NCBI GenBank assembly: GCA_033557465.1
Contig: CM066045.1
Coordinates: 135,057,596-135,121,595, forward strand
Direction of reading: 5' to 3'
DNA from: Ichthyophis bannanicus
Taxonomy: Eukaryota > Chordata > Amphibia > Gymnophiona > Ichthyophiidae
Length of the DNA: 64,000 nt
The notes under the pieces are model-generated. The model had not been told where the DNA came from, did no database searches, and saw nothing but the letters and a program-made list of their open reading frames with translations. Made by a program: the position numbers and the translations under genes. Below are positions 41,370 to 52,584 of the stretch, one piece after another. Within the stretch, counting starts at the first letter, position 1. Every line of letters begins with the position of its first letter.

Positions 41370-43672
41370 ACTGGACTTGGTGCTTACCAATGGTGAGAGT
41401 GTTTCTGATGTTGTAGTGGGAGATCATTTTGCATCCAGTGACCACCAGATGGTATGGTTCAGTATTAGGACTAGGGCTGTTAGAATCCATTCCAAGGTGA
41501 AGATCTTAGACTTTAGGAAGACTAACTTTGCGAAGATGGGCCAATACCTCAGGGAGTCGTTAGTGGGATGGGAACAGCTGCGGGATGTAGAAAAACAGTG
41601 GGCAAAACTGAAAGGGGGTATTTTAAAAGCAACCAACCTTTTTGTTAAAATGGTAAATAAAGGCAAAAGGAACAGGAGACCGCTATGGTTTTCGAAGGAA
41701 GTAGCTGAAAAAGTGAAGAAAAAGAGGGAGGCCTTCATGAAATACAAGAGATCACAGAGAAAGGAAGACAGGCATCTGTATTTGGAAAAACTTAGAGAAG
41801 CTAGCAAAGTAGTCAAGAAGGCAAAGATTCAAAAGGAGGAGGAAATAGCCAATGCAATAAAATGGGGGGATAAGACATTTTTCAGATATATTAGTGAGAA
41901 GAGGAAGGGCAAAAGTGGTATTGTCAGACTCAAGGGTGCAGGGGGGGGAATATGTAGAAGCTGATAAGGATAAAGCGGAATTGCTTAACAAATATTTTTG
42001 TTCTGTGTTCACAGATGAAGAACCAGGAGCAGGACCTCAGAAAACACCCACAAATAAGAACAGAAGCGAGGGACATCTTGAACAATTTTCAGAAGACTGT
42101 GTTCGTGAGAAACTAGCTCAACTTAAAGTAGACAAAGCGATGGGACCAGATGGGATACACCCTAGAATACTGAGGGAACTTGGGGATGTTCTAGCACCTC
42201 CACTGACTGACCTTTTCAATGCCTCGTTGGAGTCAGGAGTGGTGCCAAAGGACTGGAGAGAGGCTCATGTGGTGCCTTTACACAAAAGCGGAAGTAAGGA
42301 TGTGGTTGAAAACTACAGGCCGGTTAGTTTAACTTCAGTGGTGAGTAAATTATTGGAAACGCTGCTGAAAGAGAAAATAGTGAGGTTTCTGGAGTCCGGC
42401 GGATTACAGGATCCGAAGCAGCATGGATTCACCAGAGGCAGGTCTTGTCAGACAAATATGATCGATTTCTTTGACTGGGTGACCAGGGAGTTGGACCGAG
42501 GGAGAGCTCTAGATGTGGTGTATTTAGATTTCAGTAAAGCCTTTGACACTGTTCCTCACAGGCGACTTATAAACAAACTGAGCACCCTAGGGATGGACCC
42601 TAAAGTTACTGCTTGGGTTAGAAATTGGTTGGGTGGGAGGCGACAAAGAGTACAAGTAAATGGAGCTCACTCTGAGGAGAAGGATGTTACCAGTGGTGTG
42701 CCCCAGGGGTCTGTCCTTGGTCCGATTCTTTTTAACATCTTTGTTAGTGATATAGCGGAAGGGCTGTCGGGTAAGATTTGCCTCTTTGCGGATGATACCA
42801 AAATCTGTAATAGAGTAGACACCCAGGAAGGTGTAGATAACATGAGGAGGGATCTAGCTAAGCTTGAAGAATGGTCTAGAATTTGGCAGCTGGGATTTAA
42901 TGTTAAAAAATGTAAGGTCATGCATTTGGGCTGCAGCAATCCAAGGGAGCAATACAGTATAGGAGGTGAAGTACTTTTGTCCACTAAAGAAGAGCGGGAC
43001 CTAGGCGTGGTTGTGTCTGATGATGTTAAAGTAGCTAAACAGGTAGAAAAGGCGACGGCAAAAGCTAGAAGGATGCTTGGGTGCATACGGAGAGGAATGG
43101 CTAGCAGAAAAAAGGAGGTGATAATACCTCTGTATAAGTCTTTGGTGCGACCTCATTTGGAGTATGGTGTGCAATTCTGGAGACCGCACCTTCAAAAGGA
43201 TGTGAACAGGATGGAGTCGGTGCAGAGGGTTGCTACTAAAATGATTAATGGGCTTCATTATAAAGCATATGAGGACAGACTTAAGGATCTTAATATGTAC
43301 ACCTTAGAGGAAAGGCGGGATAGAGGTGATATGATTGAGATGTTTAAATACCTCCGTGGCATAAATGTTCAGGGAGAGAGCCTCTTTCAATTGAAAGCAA
43401 GTTCTGCTACGAGGGGACATGGGATGAGGGTGAAGGGAGATAGATTCAGGAGTGATATGCGGAAATATTTCTTTACGGAAAGAGTAGTGGATCCGTGGAA
43501 TAGTCTCCCAGTGGAGGTGGTAGAGATGAGGACAGTAACTGAATTCAAAAAAGCATGGGACCAACACAGAGGATCTCTAAAGGTAGAAAGTGGACTGTTG
43601 TAGTTGTTGTTATAGAAGGACAGACTAGATGGGCCTTGTGGTCTTTTTCTGTCATCATGTTTCTATGTTTCT
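41370..43672 (+). mobile_element. CR1-type LINE, 5'-truncated, inserted in an older copy of itself
   Basis: It starts within the endonuclease C-terminus and runs through RT to the 3' end gactagatgggccttgtggt, ctttttctgtcatcatgttt, ctatgtttcta. The older minus-strand copy flanks it on both sides. The short tail repeats and 5' truncation fit CR1 retrotransposition. At the junctions the old copy shares tagt on both sides, at most a very short target duplication. Confidence 0.9.
41377..43603 (+). pseudogene. CR1 ORF2: endonuclease end and reverse transcriptase, one frameshift
   Basis: Frame 41377-41964 gives the endonuclease end (LTNGESVSDVVVGDHFASSD then HQM) and a Lys-rich linker (KKREAFMKYKRSQRKEDRHL). 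Frame 41894-43603 gives RT: VDKAMGPDGIHPRILREL, NYRPVSLTSVVSKLLE, HGFTRGRSCQTN, YLDFSKAFDTVPH, GVPQGSVLGPILFNIF, catalytic LFADDTKIC (near 42783-42800), MLGCIRRGMASRKKEVIIPL and YGVQFWRPHL, ending RKYFFTERVVDPWNSLPVEV. The frames shift at an eight-to-nine-G run near 41941-41949. RT is otherwise open to its natural end. Confidence 0.92.
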
Positions 43673-43900
43673 AGTTTATCTAGTTCCTCTCGAACAGTCT
43701 TCTGAAAATTGTTTAAGATTTCCGTCACTTATGTTGCTATTTGTGGGCTGGCCATGCAGTGGGGAGGATGTCTCCCGCGCGGATACAGGGGCATGCTGGG
43801 CCGTCTCAGTGCCCGATCCTGCACCAGCGGGAATGTCTAGCTCCCACGGTGCAGAATAGAGTACTAACGCGGCCATGCTGTTTGGGGGCGTCCAGACAAA
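43670..43900 (-). mobile_element. Older CR1-type copy, part 2 (minus strand)
   Basis: The minus strand reads TNSNISDGNLKQFSEDCSRG followed by EELDKL-like text up to 43672. This corresponds to EGHLEQFSEDCVREKLAQLK of the intact copy. Joined to 41369 it continues directly into LKVDKAMGPDG, so 41149-41369 and 43670-43900 were contiguous before the plus-strand insertion. Confidence 0.82.
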
Positions 43901-44289
43901 ATGGACGTGCCCCTTATGGGATTGGGCTCCAGGGGGGTTTTATTTAGAAGTCTTATTCACAATTTGCATGTATAAAACCTGCAACCTGTGAATTTTTCCC
44001 ACAGGCCAGGTAATAAGATTGCCCATTTCAGTGGGAAGACGACAGAAATGGCAATACTGATCTTAATATCTCTGACCTTCTTCAAATCCATGCTGAAGGC
44101 TCACCTCTTTGAGGCTGCCTTTGGATCCTGTTCTGCTTAGTCTCCTTTCTACCTCCTTACCATTCCCTGGATATATCCTTTTCCTCAACTGCTGTGTTGT
44201 CAGTCTTAACTAGATTGTAAGCTGTTATGGGCAGGGACCATCTTTTACATGTGCTTGTGACCTTATGACGTTATATAAATGGTAAGTAC
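43901..44289 (+). repeat. LINE 3' end (L2-like) with unidentified sequence before it
   Basis: 44085-44285 shows aaatccatgctgaaggctca, cctctttgaggctgcctttg, gattgtaagctgttatgggc and agggaccatc, ending ttatataaatggtaagtac. It is the same tail type as 37225-37590. 43901-44080 is unidentified. Confidence 0.6.
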
Positions 44290-44471
44290 ATAAGATAAGA
44301 ACATAAGATACGCCATACTGGGTCAGACCAAGATCCATCAAGCCCAGTATCCTGTTTCCAACAGTGGCCAATCTAGGTCACAAGTACCTAGCAGTTTCCC
44401 CAAAAGACACAGGTCCCACAATGCTTGTACTGGGGCAAGCAGTGGATTTCCCGGGTCCCCTTTAATAATGA
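44290..44471 (-). mobile_element. CR1 LINE 3' end, minus orientation, broken by DIRS E
   Basis: aagatacgccatactgggtc, agcccagtatcctgtttcca, ggccaatctaggtcac and cccctttaataatg are the mirrored CR1 tail also seen at 21925-22100. At 21925 the text continues taataatggtttatgcacct. Here it is replaced by the DIRS E terminus at 44472. Confidence 0.88.
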
Positions 44472-45770
44472 TATCTCCAGGAAAAAGCAGGAATGAGTCT
44501 TCACATATGGGTATCATCGGTACAGACGGAGCCTGCGCGGGAACGCTCCCCAGCGTCCAGTAAGAAAGCTTTTGGGAGCATCCCACAGCGCCTGCGCGCT
44601 GCCTTCCTGCCTTTCCCAACCGACTCTCTCCAGTTCTCTCCAGTTCTTCTTTTCCACGGAGCCAGCAGGTCGTGTTCCTGTCACCGCAGAAGAAGTTCTT
44701 TATTTTTTCTTTATTCTTTTGTGTCGCGTCTGCCTTCTTCAACATCGGACCGGTACCGCCGGTCTTTTCTTTCTTTCTTAAAAAAAACCCCAAAAAAACA
44801 CTTATACTTTCTTCACTGTGCATTTTCAGTTTTTGGGCCTTAGGCCTAAAACTTTTCTCCTCATGGAGAAGCCCGCCTCCGGGTTTAAAAAGTGCACAAA
44901 ATGTGGTGGTACTATTTCTGTCACCGACACCCATGACTGGTGTCTAAAATGTTTGGGTCCTGACCATTCCATCACGGATTGTATTGTCCTGTACCATGAT
45001 GTCTAAAAGAGGTCGGCAGAAACAAGCAACCAAGCTCAGTACCCTGTTTCCCTCTGATGCAGCTTCAGTGGCATCGACGTCTTCCAGGGCTTCTTCTTCC
45101 TCCCATGGATCTCAGGTAACCAAGCATAAATCTGGCCAGTCCTCGAAGGGCAAATCTCCCTCTAAGCACCTCCGGGCTTGTCCTCGAGGACTCCGCACCG
45201 GCAAAATTACCCCGGCGGGAAGTTCTGGCTTCCAAAGCATTGTCTATGGGGTCACAGGTTGACATCGATGGCTCGGCCTCGACCAACCACCTGTTGCCGT
45301 GTTCTGGGGTACCGGTGGCTCCCACTGGTACCGACATCCAGACTTTGGTGGCGTCGATGGATCAGAAGATTCTGACCATGCAGCGCACCCTGACGGCATT
45401 CATGCAGGCTGCGATGCCTCCGGTACCGCAACAATCCCGTTGCCGGTACCGGTACTGATTGCATCGACATCGGCTTCGGTGTCGACTGCAACGGTACCCT
45501 GTCCTATGATGCCCATCGGTACCAAACCGGTACCGGTTACTCCCGATGTCGATCCCACTCGGTACGCATATCGGGCTTTACAGGAGCATCCAGAAAGGCG
45601 ATACTTCGATTCCTCCGAAGACTCTGAGGAGTCTGAAGGATCTGTCGAGGCATCGATACTTCTTCCTCAAGAGTCTTCTTCTCCTAAACGAAGAATGTCT
45701 CCTCCAGAATACTTGTCTTTTCATTAGGGAAGTGGCTAGGGGCCTCTCTATCACAGTGGCCCCTAGTAGT
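44472..45770 (+). mobile_element. DIRS element E, 5' part only
   Basis: Starts with the family's 5' terminus (tatctccaggaaaaagcagg, gtcttcacatatgggtatca, cggagcctgcgcgggaacgc). The Gag begins at 44863. It stops abruptly near 45770 in Gag text (GLSITVAP) where CR1 sequence begins. No RT, recombinase or 3' end of E is found in the window. Confidence 0.88.
44863..45770 (+). pseudogene. DIRS E Gag, N-terminal half, frameshifted and truncated
   Basis: MEKPASGFKKCTKCGGTISV then TDTHDWCLKCLGPDHSITDC matches the element C finger. The cluster loses its last Cys because of a frame change near 44990. It continues in other frames as MSKRGRQKQATKLSTLFPSD, SSHGSQVTKHKSGQ, the MQRTLTAFMQAAMPPVP region and MSPPEYLSF. 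Rich in ggtacc/cggtacc words, like the other Gag regions of this family. Confidence 0.85.
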
Positions 45771-46241
45771 TATAGTAAGTAGTAGTAGACAAAGTTGAGC
45801 TGCTCGATCTAGTGTATCTGGATTTTCAAAAAGCCCTTTGACAAGATCTCTCATGAGAGACTGCTAACAAAATTAAAAAGTCATGGAATTGGAGGCAGTG
45901 TAGTATTGTGGATCAGGAAATGATTAAAAGATAGAAAACAGACAGTAGGGCTAAATGGCCAATTTTCTCAATGGAGAAAGGTGAATAGTGGAATACCCCA
46001 GGGACCTGTGCTGGGCCTGTTGCTTTTTAAAAACATTCATAAATGACTTGGAAATGGGAATAACGAGCGAGGTGATCAAATTTGCAGACGACATAAAATT
46101 ATTCAAAGTTGCTAAAACACAAGAGGATTGTGAAAAATTGCAAGAGGACCTTGTTAAATTGGAAGACTGGACGTCCAAATGGCAGATGAAATTTAATGTG
46201 AACAAGTGCAAAGTTATGCACCTAGGAAAGAATAACTCAAA
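45771..46241 (+). mobile_element. CR1 element K, first part (RT)
   Basis: Reads YLDFQKAL, LLTKLKSHGIGGSVVLWI-like text, GIPQGPVLGLLLFKN, the active-site region FADDIKLFKVAKTQEDCEKL, WTSKWQMKFNVNKCKVMHLG and KNNS. A run of small frameshifts is present. It is interrupted at 46241 by DIRS H and continues at about 53603. Confidence 0.85.
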
Positions 46242-46609
46242 GGTGAAATTAGACTTACCTGCTAATTGTTGTTCCTGGAGTGGAACCAGTCTAGTCCCGA
46301 AACCTCTGGGTTGCCCATCTCATCTAGCAGCTTGGAGACTGAGAAAGCACAGTTACTTACCTGTAACAGGTGATCTCCGGAACAGCAGGAATTAGTCTTC
46401 ACATACGGGTACGTCGGCGCCGATGGAGCCCGCACGGAAATGCTCCCCAGCATCCAATCAGAAAGCCTTTGGAAGCATCCCTCGCGCCTGTGCGGTGACT
46501 TCCCGCCTTTCCCACTGCCTCTCCCCAGTTGAGTTTCATAGCTGAGACAGAAGGAGAGAAAGAGGAAAGGAAATAGATAGATACAACTCCTAGGGGAGCT
46601 GGGTGGGTT

Positions 46610-46700
46610 GTGAAGACTAATTCCTGCTGTTCCGGAGATCACCTGTTACAGGTAAGTAACTGTGCTATCTCCAGGAACAAGCAGGAATGAGTCTTCACAT
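46610..46700 (-). repeat. DIRS F internal complementary region
   Basis: gactaattcctgctgttccg, gagatcacctgttacaggta, actgtgctatctccaggaac and aagcaggaatgagtcttcac: the two termini joined, as in elements B, C and I. Confidence 0.85.
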
Positions 46701-46709
46701 ATGGGGACT

Positions 46710-48800
46710 CCCTAGCTGTGGGTGTCAGGGGAGATCCCATAAAATGCGTATCCCTGGAACAGGATGGCATTTCCCAAACCTGGATCTCCGGCATCCCCTG
46801 GGGGATGGAGGGTAGGAGTTGAATAGAGCAGAGCTGTAGAGGAACAGCGAATCTAAAGACTACAGGGAAAAAAGTCTTTAGAAGGTATGTCAAGTATCAT
46901 CAAAATATTTAATGAACTAGCACAATATAGAGCTTACCTACTGGATTGTAGGAAGTAGACTGTAGATGCAGTAGCGGAATCTTCAAGGTGACTCCACAGC
47001 AGTGAGGAAGACGTTCCAATCTGGAATGGGCAGGTGACCCAGGTGTCAACCGGGGCAGGAGAAGATCGGCAGGTCTCCAATGAAAAGCTTTATGGGAAAA
47101 GCTGAGAACTCATTTAGGTACAGAGTCATAAACATTGAGGACTAAAAGAAGAAGACTGACCGATCTGGAAAATTAGCCCAGTCCGGAAGGGAAGAGAGGG
47201 TATGTAAAAAAGCCCCTATTCCCAAGGAGAACAGAAGTGTACTCAGGAACACTGAAGATGTACACTGTCCTTCCTAGCTGTTAAGTGATAGGAAGACATT
47301 GAAGTTTGAGATGGCACAGATAGGGAGATGTATAACAAAAATAGAAGCTGTTGACGTCACAGCAGTAATGGTTAGTATAACCCGTCCCAGTCACTGAGCC
47401 GTATGATAATAGGCAAGTTGACTGTCCGGACCCCATAAGAAAATAAAAACCTAAGCACCGACAGTCAGGGAGATAGGTAGACATAGGGTGCTATGGACAT
47501 CTCCCAATATGCGTATGCCTATATATATATAAGACATACATATCTATACCTATGAGAATATATGTATGTAGACAAGTAGTTTTTTATATATATATATATC
47601 TACACATGGACATGTAGATAGATATATGTATAGATAGAGGTGGGATGGCTGACGCCCACCCAGGGTACAAAAACATGTATGCCCACATACATAAAAATAA
47701 TTCTTCAGAATACATGCCTGCAACTGAGCCACAGAAAAAAACATTCACATGGGGAATGTGATGGGAAAAAATTCACCCAATAATAGGGGGTGAAACCCAC
47801 CTGAAGAAATATAGAGAATCGATTTCTGTGGACATTCCGTAGGTCAGTGGAAGAACCAGTATGGTTGCGTGAAAAACAGAGGATAACAGCAGTCTAGCAA
47901 GAGTACGTCAGCAGTACTTTAGGACTCTGATACGTCCAAAGGACAAGAAGAACGCATAGACGAAGATACCAGAGTGACTCAGCCAAGGGGTTCAGGGGTA
48001 TCATGTACGATAAAGGAGTATGCGTTGTCCAAGTGGAGTAGAAAACATAATGCCAAGCTGTAAGGAACAGGAGCATATTCCGGTCAGATTGGGAACTCCA
48101 TGGACATTCACGCAGAAAAGCTTGTCTGCTGTATATGAAAGACCCTCAGAGACAAAGGTCAATGCTCTGTAGTAAGGGCCCAGAGTAGAAGCTTCTCTGA
48201 AGGTTGCCGAGAGCATTATGCAGGAGAATTACAAGATAAAACTGACAGAAGTCAGGCGTGTTGCCACATCCGAGGAAAGGATATGGCTAGAAGATAAGCT
48301 GCAGTGAATAGTATTATGCAAGATAGTTGCAAGCAGCTTGCAATGAGCATTAAAGTAATCACTGGAACTCCTGCATATACAGCAACTGAACAAAACAACA
48401 GAGGGGATTCTCCTGTAGAAACAGAGAGAAAACAGACAAAGGCAGCGGAGAGAATCTCCGTCCCTGTCCGATGAGTTGTTCAGAGCACGCAGTGAAGGAA
48501 AAACAAACAGGCTACACTGGAAGGAAAAAAGTGTTTCAGTATGGCACCAACTCAAGCAGGGGAAACCCTGGAAGAGAGGGGGTTGGAAAGTGACTTACCA
48601 TAGGGTAAGGCAGCTGAAGGAAAAGATGTCCATATGGGGACAGAAACTATCATGGGATAGTTGTGACCTCCCTTCGTGGTAGTAAGAATGGGAGAATTCT
48701 GCAACCCATGGACAAAAGTATCCGAGAGCATAGCATACTGGAAAAGAAACCAGTGTAGAGTTTGAAGAATAAACTTCTGCTAAGGGGAAGTTAACTGTAG
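46710..48800. other. Non-coding interior of DIRS F
   Basis: Two kilobases with no frame resembling any DIRS protein on either strand. It contains an AT/TA-rich microsatellite-like stretch (47520-47650, tatatata and tagatagata words). Purine-rich on the plus strand. Origin unknown. Confidence 0.55.
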
Positions 48801-48818
48801 ATTGCAATACACAGGAAC

Positions 48819-49965
48819 CTATGGTTGCTGGTTATGAGCAGACTGGGTAGAGTCTGGAGACTTCAGACTAGGATGAGATGTCCCTTGCTTGGGTACACCG
48901 GGAGGATGGGCAGAAGAAGGATGAAACTTTCTCTTCTTCGGGAAAGAAGGTTTGGTAGGACATTTCCCACGTCCTGGGGAAAAAGAAGGCTTAGGATGGT
49001 TTCCAGAATTAGGAAAGTCAGTGGAGCAATGAGCAACCTGACGTAAAGCTTCTCTATTGAAAAGATTGTCTCCAGTACAAGGAGAATTACCCAGTGTATG
49101 TTTTGCCCATCTGCTCAAGTCTGAAGCCTACAGCCACGCTGTACGACGCGCTCCAATGGCAATAGCAGAGGATCTGCTAACAGACTCAAAAGAGTCTAGA
49201 GAAGCACGAGAAAGGAACCAAGAGATATTCCTGCTATGATTAAGAAGCAAGGAATAGTCAGAGGCCTTGTGTTCTGACAAAAAAGGAGACAAAAGAGATA
49301 ACTTCTCTGTGACCTCCTGAAGTGTGAGACTCATAAAAAATATATGAAATAATTCTCGAAGCCAACATAGAAGTTTGGAAGGTTTGACGTCCAAAGGCAT
49401 CAAGTGCTTTAGATGCACGACCTGGTGGGAAAGAAGAATGCTTCTTCTTGCTTCTGACCTTCCTCATTGCTGATTCCACTACAATGGAATGATGCGGAAG
49501 TTGGCTTTTCTGAAACCCCGGAGAGGGAGGCACCTGATACAGAACATTCATGGCTGTAGAAGGCGCAGGAACCTTTAAAAGTGATTCCCAAATCCTCAGA
49601 AGGAGGTCCTGCAAAGACTGATGCAAAGGAAGCATTATGGTTTCCTTTTCTGCAGGATCTTGGTCAAGAGAAGGACCAGGAATAGAAATGGCAAGAAAGG
49701 CTGCCATATCAAGGAGAAATTTCTGAAAAGAAGGATCTCCCAGAGGAACTATTCCTGGGTAGGCTGACGTTGAATGAGCAGCGTGAACACCAGAAGACCT
49801 ACTGGACTGGTGCATAAAAATAATCCTGCTAGATGGAGAACGATACTGACAGTTCTGATTCGAGGCAGTTAGTACTGCGTCGTCGGTTCCCGGTATCGAT
49901 TCCAAGCTAGGCATAGAAAGGATCGATGGCACCGATGGAACTGCAGGAAACGACGTCGAAGTTGC
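48819..49965 (-). pseudogene. DIRS F Gag, 5'-truncated
   Basis: Minus-strand frames give IVPLGDPSFQKFLLDMAAFL, MNVLYQVPPSPGFQKSQLPH then HSIVVESAMRKVRSKKKHSS, FGRQTFQTSMLASRIISYIF, SAIAIGARRTAWL, and after frame breaks MSRWAKHTLGNSPCTGDNLF and a Lys/Pro-rich tail. It is clearly homologous to the Gag of the A/B/C family but more distant. An in-frame stop (TAG) at 49128-49130 and frame shifts inactivate it. Confidence 0.8.
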
Positions 49966-51408
49966 CCTGACAATGGGCTCCCCAGCCCAGTAGGCTGGCA
50001 TCTGTCATCACTGCCACCCAGGCCGGTGTTTCCAGGAGCTTCCCCCCCTCCAGCGATTCGGGAAGCAACCACCAGAGCAGGGCTAGATGGGTCTCCTCCG
50101 GGCAGACCAGTTTCTGGGAGAGGGAGTCCCGTTGATGCGACCACCGGCGAAGCAAAGCTCTCTGCAAGAGTCTCATATGAGCTCTCGCCCACGGAACCGT
50201 CTCTATCGTTGCCGCCATGCTGCCCAACAACTGCAGGTAATGCCATGCCGAGGGAGCCTTCAGCTTGAGAAACCTCTGCACCAGTCTTGTGCCCTCTTTT
50301 CCGTAAGAAACACTTTCCCGTGCTGCGTATCGAAACGTGCCCCTAGGTATTCCAGATTCTGGGAAGGCTGCAAGCGACTCTTGGACATATTGACTATCCA
50401 ACCTAGACTTTCCAAGAAGCTTACTACCCGGGCCGTGGCCCACTCGCTCTCGGCCTGCGACTTTGCCCGGATCAACCAATCGTCTAGATAAGGATGCACG
50501 AGAATACCTTCCTTTCGCAGTGCCACCGCCACCACTACCATGACCTTGGTAAAGACTCTTGGAGCAGTCGCCAGACCTAAAGGCAACGCTTGGAACTGAA
50601 AATGCCCGAACGGTACTGCAAACCTGAGGAACCTGTGATGTTCCGGCCATATGGGAATATGAAGGTAAGCCTCCGACAAGTCCAGAGAGGTGAGATACTC
50701 TCCTTGCCGAACTGCCACTATGACGGAGCGTAGCGTTTCCATGTGAAAATGTGATACCCGGAGGCAGCGATTGACTCCTTTGAGATCCAGGATCGGTCGA
50801 ACTCCCCCGTCCTTCTTTGGGACAATAAAGTAAATGGAGTATCGACCGCACCCGGACTGTTCTGCGGGAACGGGCGCTATCGCGCTGAGGTCCAGCAACC
50901 TTTGCACCGTCTCCCGCGGTGCCACACACTTTGCCACCGCCCTGCAGGGAGACTGCACGAAGGCTTCCCGTACTGGGCGCAAGAACTCCAGAGCGTAGCC
51001 ATCCCGAACAACTTCTAACACCCATTGATCCATTGTAATTTGGGCCCAGGCGGGATAAAACTCCTGCAAACGCCCTCCTACGAGAATGATGGGCGACTGG
51101 GCCCCCCTCATCTCATTGTGACTTTTTAAGGTTAAGGGGGGAGGAGGAGGAAGTGGGACCGAAACCCCTGTCCACTCCCCGGAATCCCCTAAAGCCCTGG
51201 TTTCTGTAGGGAAAACGTCCCCTTTGACCTGAAGGGGCCCTTTGGGACCGAAAGCTGCGAAAATCCCGAAATTGACTGCGAGCCCCAGGCGCCCCTCGAG
51301 AAGCCTTGGGCTTATCCTCCGGTAACCTTTCGACTCTCTGAGGTCCTTGACCAGTTTGTCCAAATCCTCGCCAAAGAGCAGACGCCCCTTAAAAGGTAAC
51401 TTACTCAA
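49966..51408 (-). pseudogene. DIRS H reverse transcriptase-RNase H, one frameshift, truncated
   Basis: The frame from 51408 gives GRLLFGEDLDKLVKDLRESK, ITMDQWVLEVVRDGYALEF, YSIYFIVPKKDGGVRPILDL, HMETLRSVIVAVRQGEYLTS, SLDLSEAYLHIPIWPEHHRF, ALPLGLATAPRVFTKVM and the catalytic HPYLDDWLIRAKSQ (near 50455-50500). After a frameshift near 50290 it continues LQLLGSMAATIETVPWARAH and VAVMTDASLLGWGAHCQG (RNase H first Asp). It ends there, about 100 residues into RNase H, because element F begins. Confidence 0.88.
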
Positions 51409-51469
51409 CCTAGACTTAGAAGAGCTATCGGCCGCCCAATTACGTAACCATAGGTATCATCTCGCAGCT

Positions 51470-52584
51470 ACCGCCGACGCCATGCTCTTTGATAGACCTC
51501 GCATAAGGTCATAATGGATATCCGACAGGTAGGCTGCCCCTGACTAGCCGAGCCGCTTCACCCGCCAAAGGAGACGGCTGCCCCTCCTGGACTTGCTGTG
51601 CCCAACGAAGACAGGCTCTAGACACCCAAGCTCCGCAAATGGCCGCCTTCAGGGAGATGGCATTGACATCGAATACTTGCCTTAACAAGACATCTAGCTT
51701 TCTATCCTGAATGTCCTTGAGGGCCGCACTACCTTCTACAGGGATGGTTGTTTTCTTGGTCACCGCCGAGACAGCTGCGTCCACCCTGGGAGGCTTGAAA
51801 ACCTCTTTGTCCCGGTCTAATAAGGGGTACAACCGGCTCATAACCCTCACGCTTCTGGGATAGTCCATTCTTCCTGAATCATCTCTTGAAATACCCTGTG
51901 CACCGGGAACGCTCTTTGGGTCTTCCTGAAAACCTGTAACAAAGGATCCTCCAACGCCTCATCCTCCGCTGCACCTGGCTCCGGCATATTGAGCGCCTTA
52001 AGGGTCTCCACTATGAGAGCCGGCAGCTCTTCTCTCCTGAACACTCTCACAACCCTAGCTTGATCCTCTTTTTCCGAAATATCACCCTCTTCTAACTCTT
52101 CCTCTAACGCTACACTATGGCTTTCCTCATCCGACAGAGGATCTTCCGACAACCCTGAGGACTCTCTCAGCTCCCTTTCTCCGCGGGACTTCTTGCTCCT
52201 ACTCGGGGAACTCGGCATCCACGGAGACGCAGGGCATTTCCTTGCTCCGCTGGATTCGCCCGGCAGACTCTGCTGTAAAATATTACTGAAAGCTGACTGC
52301 TGAAGCAGTGCGACAAACTGCTGTGAAAAAATGGCAGAAAGCTCCTTGGGAAATACCGCCGGAGGAGAGAGGGTGCCCGAGCCTGAAGAGGGCCCTGCCA
52401 CTGGCTCCTCTTGCGCTGGTTCCGGCATTAGGGGTGCCAAGGTTTCTGGGGAGGATCCCGGAGCTTTGTCTGTCTGCATGGAAAACTGTTCCAGGTCCCC
52501 AGCCTCCCCTACACATGCCTTGCAGACCCTTGCGTTCGTGCCCTTCCGGGCCCCGCAAACGACACATAGGGGTTTGGAAGGCAT
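51470..52584 (-). pseudogene. DIRS H Gag, frameshifted
   Basis: Starts MPSKPLCVVCGARKGTNARV then CKACVGEAGDLEQF, a CxxC...CxxC finger. Middle text: IFSQQFVALLQQSAF, an acidic Ser/Glu region (SEDPLSDEESHSVALEEELE) and VFRKTQRAFPVHRVFQEMIQ. Near 51860 the frame shifts to MDYPRSVRVMSRLYPLLDRD, VDAAVSAVTKKTTIPVEGSA and LRQVFDVNAISLKAAICGAW. It belongs with element G, not with the C-type Gag. Confidence 0.85.

Larger units (their letters stand above)
46347..49965 (-). mobile_element. DIRS element F (third type): 3' end plus Gag only
   Basis: The left end gcacagttacttacctgtaa then caggtgatctccggaacagc, the 3' terminal repeat and the internal complementary region (46610-46700) follow the A/B/C pattern. 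The Gag at 48819-49965 is diverged. Between them (46710-48800) no RT, RNase H or recombinase can be read. The 5' end is missing: Gag text abuts RNase H text of element H near 49965. It is either a non-autonomous derivative or a truncated, recombined copy. Confidence 0.75.

Noticed and set aside
41149..43672. 5' inversion of a LINE by twin priming
   Set aside because: The inverted piece covers RT text that is also present in the plus-strand copy, and the matching continuation of the inverted piece lies on the far side (43670-43900). Insertion into an older copy explains all three pieces.
47510..47650. Structured TA/TAGA repeat as a functional element
   Set aside because: Short, impure microsatellite-like sequence in the interior of DIRS F. 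Nothing links it to a function.
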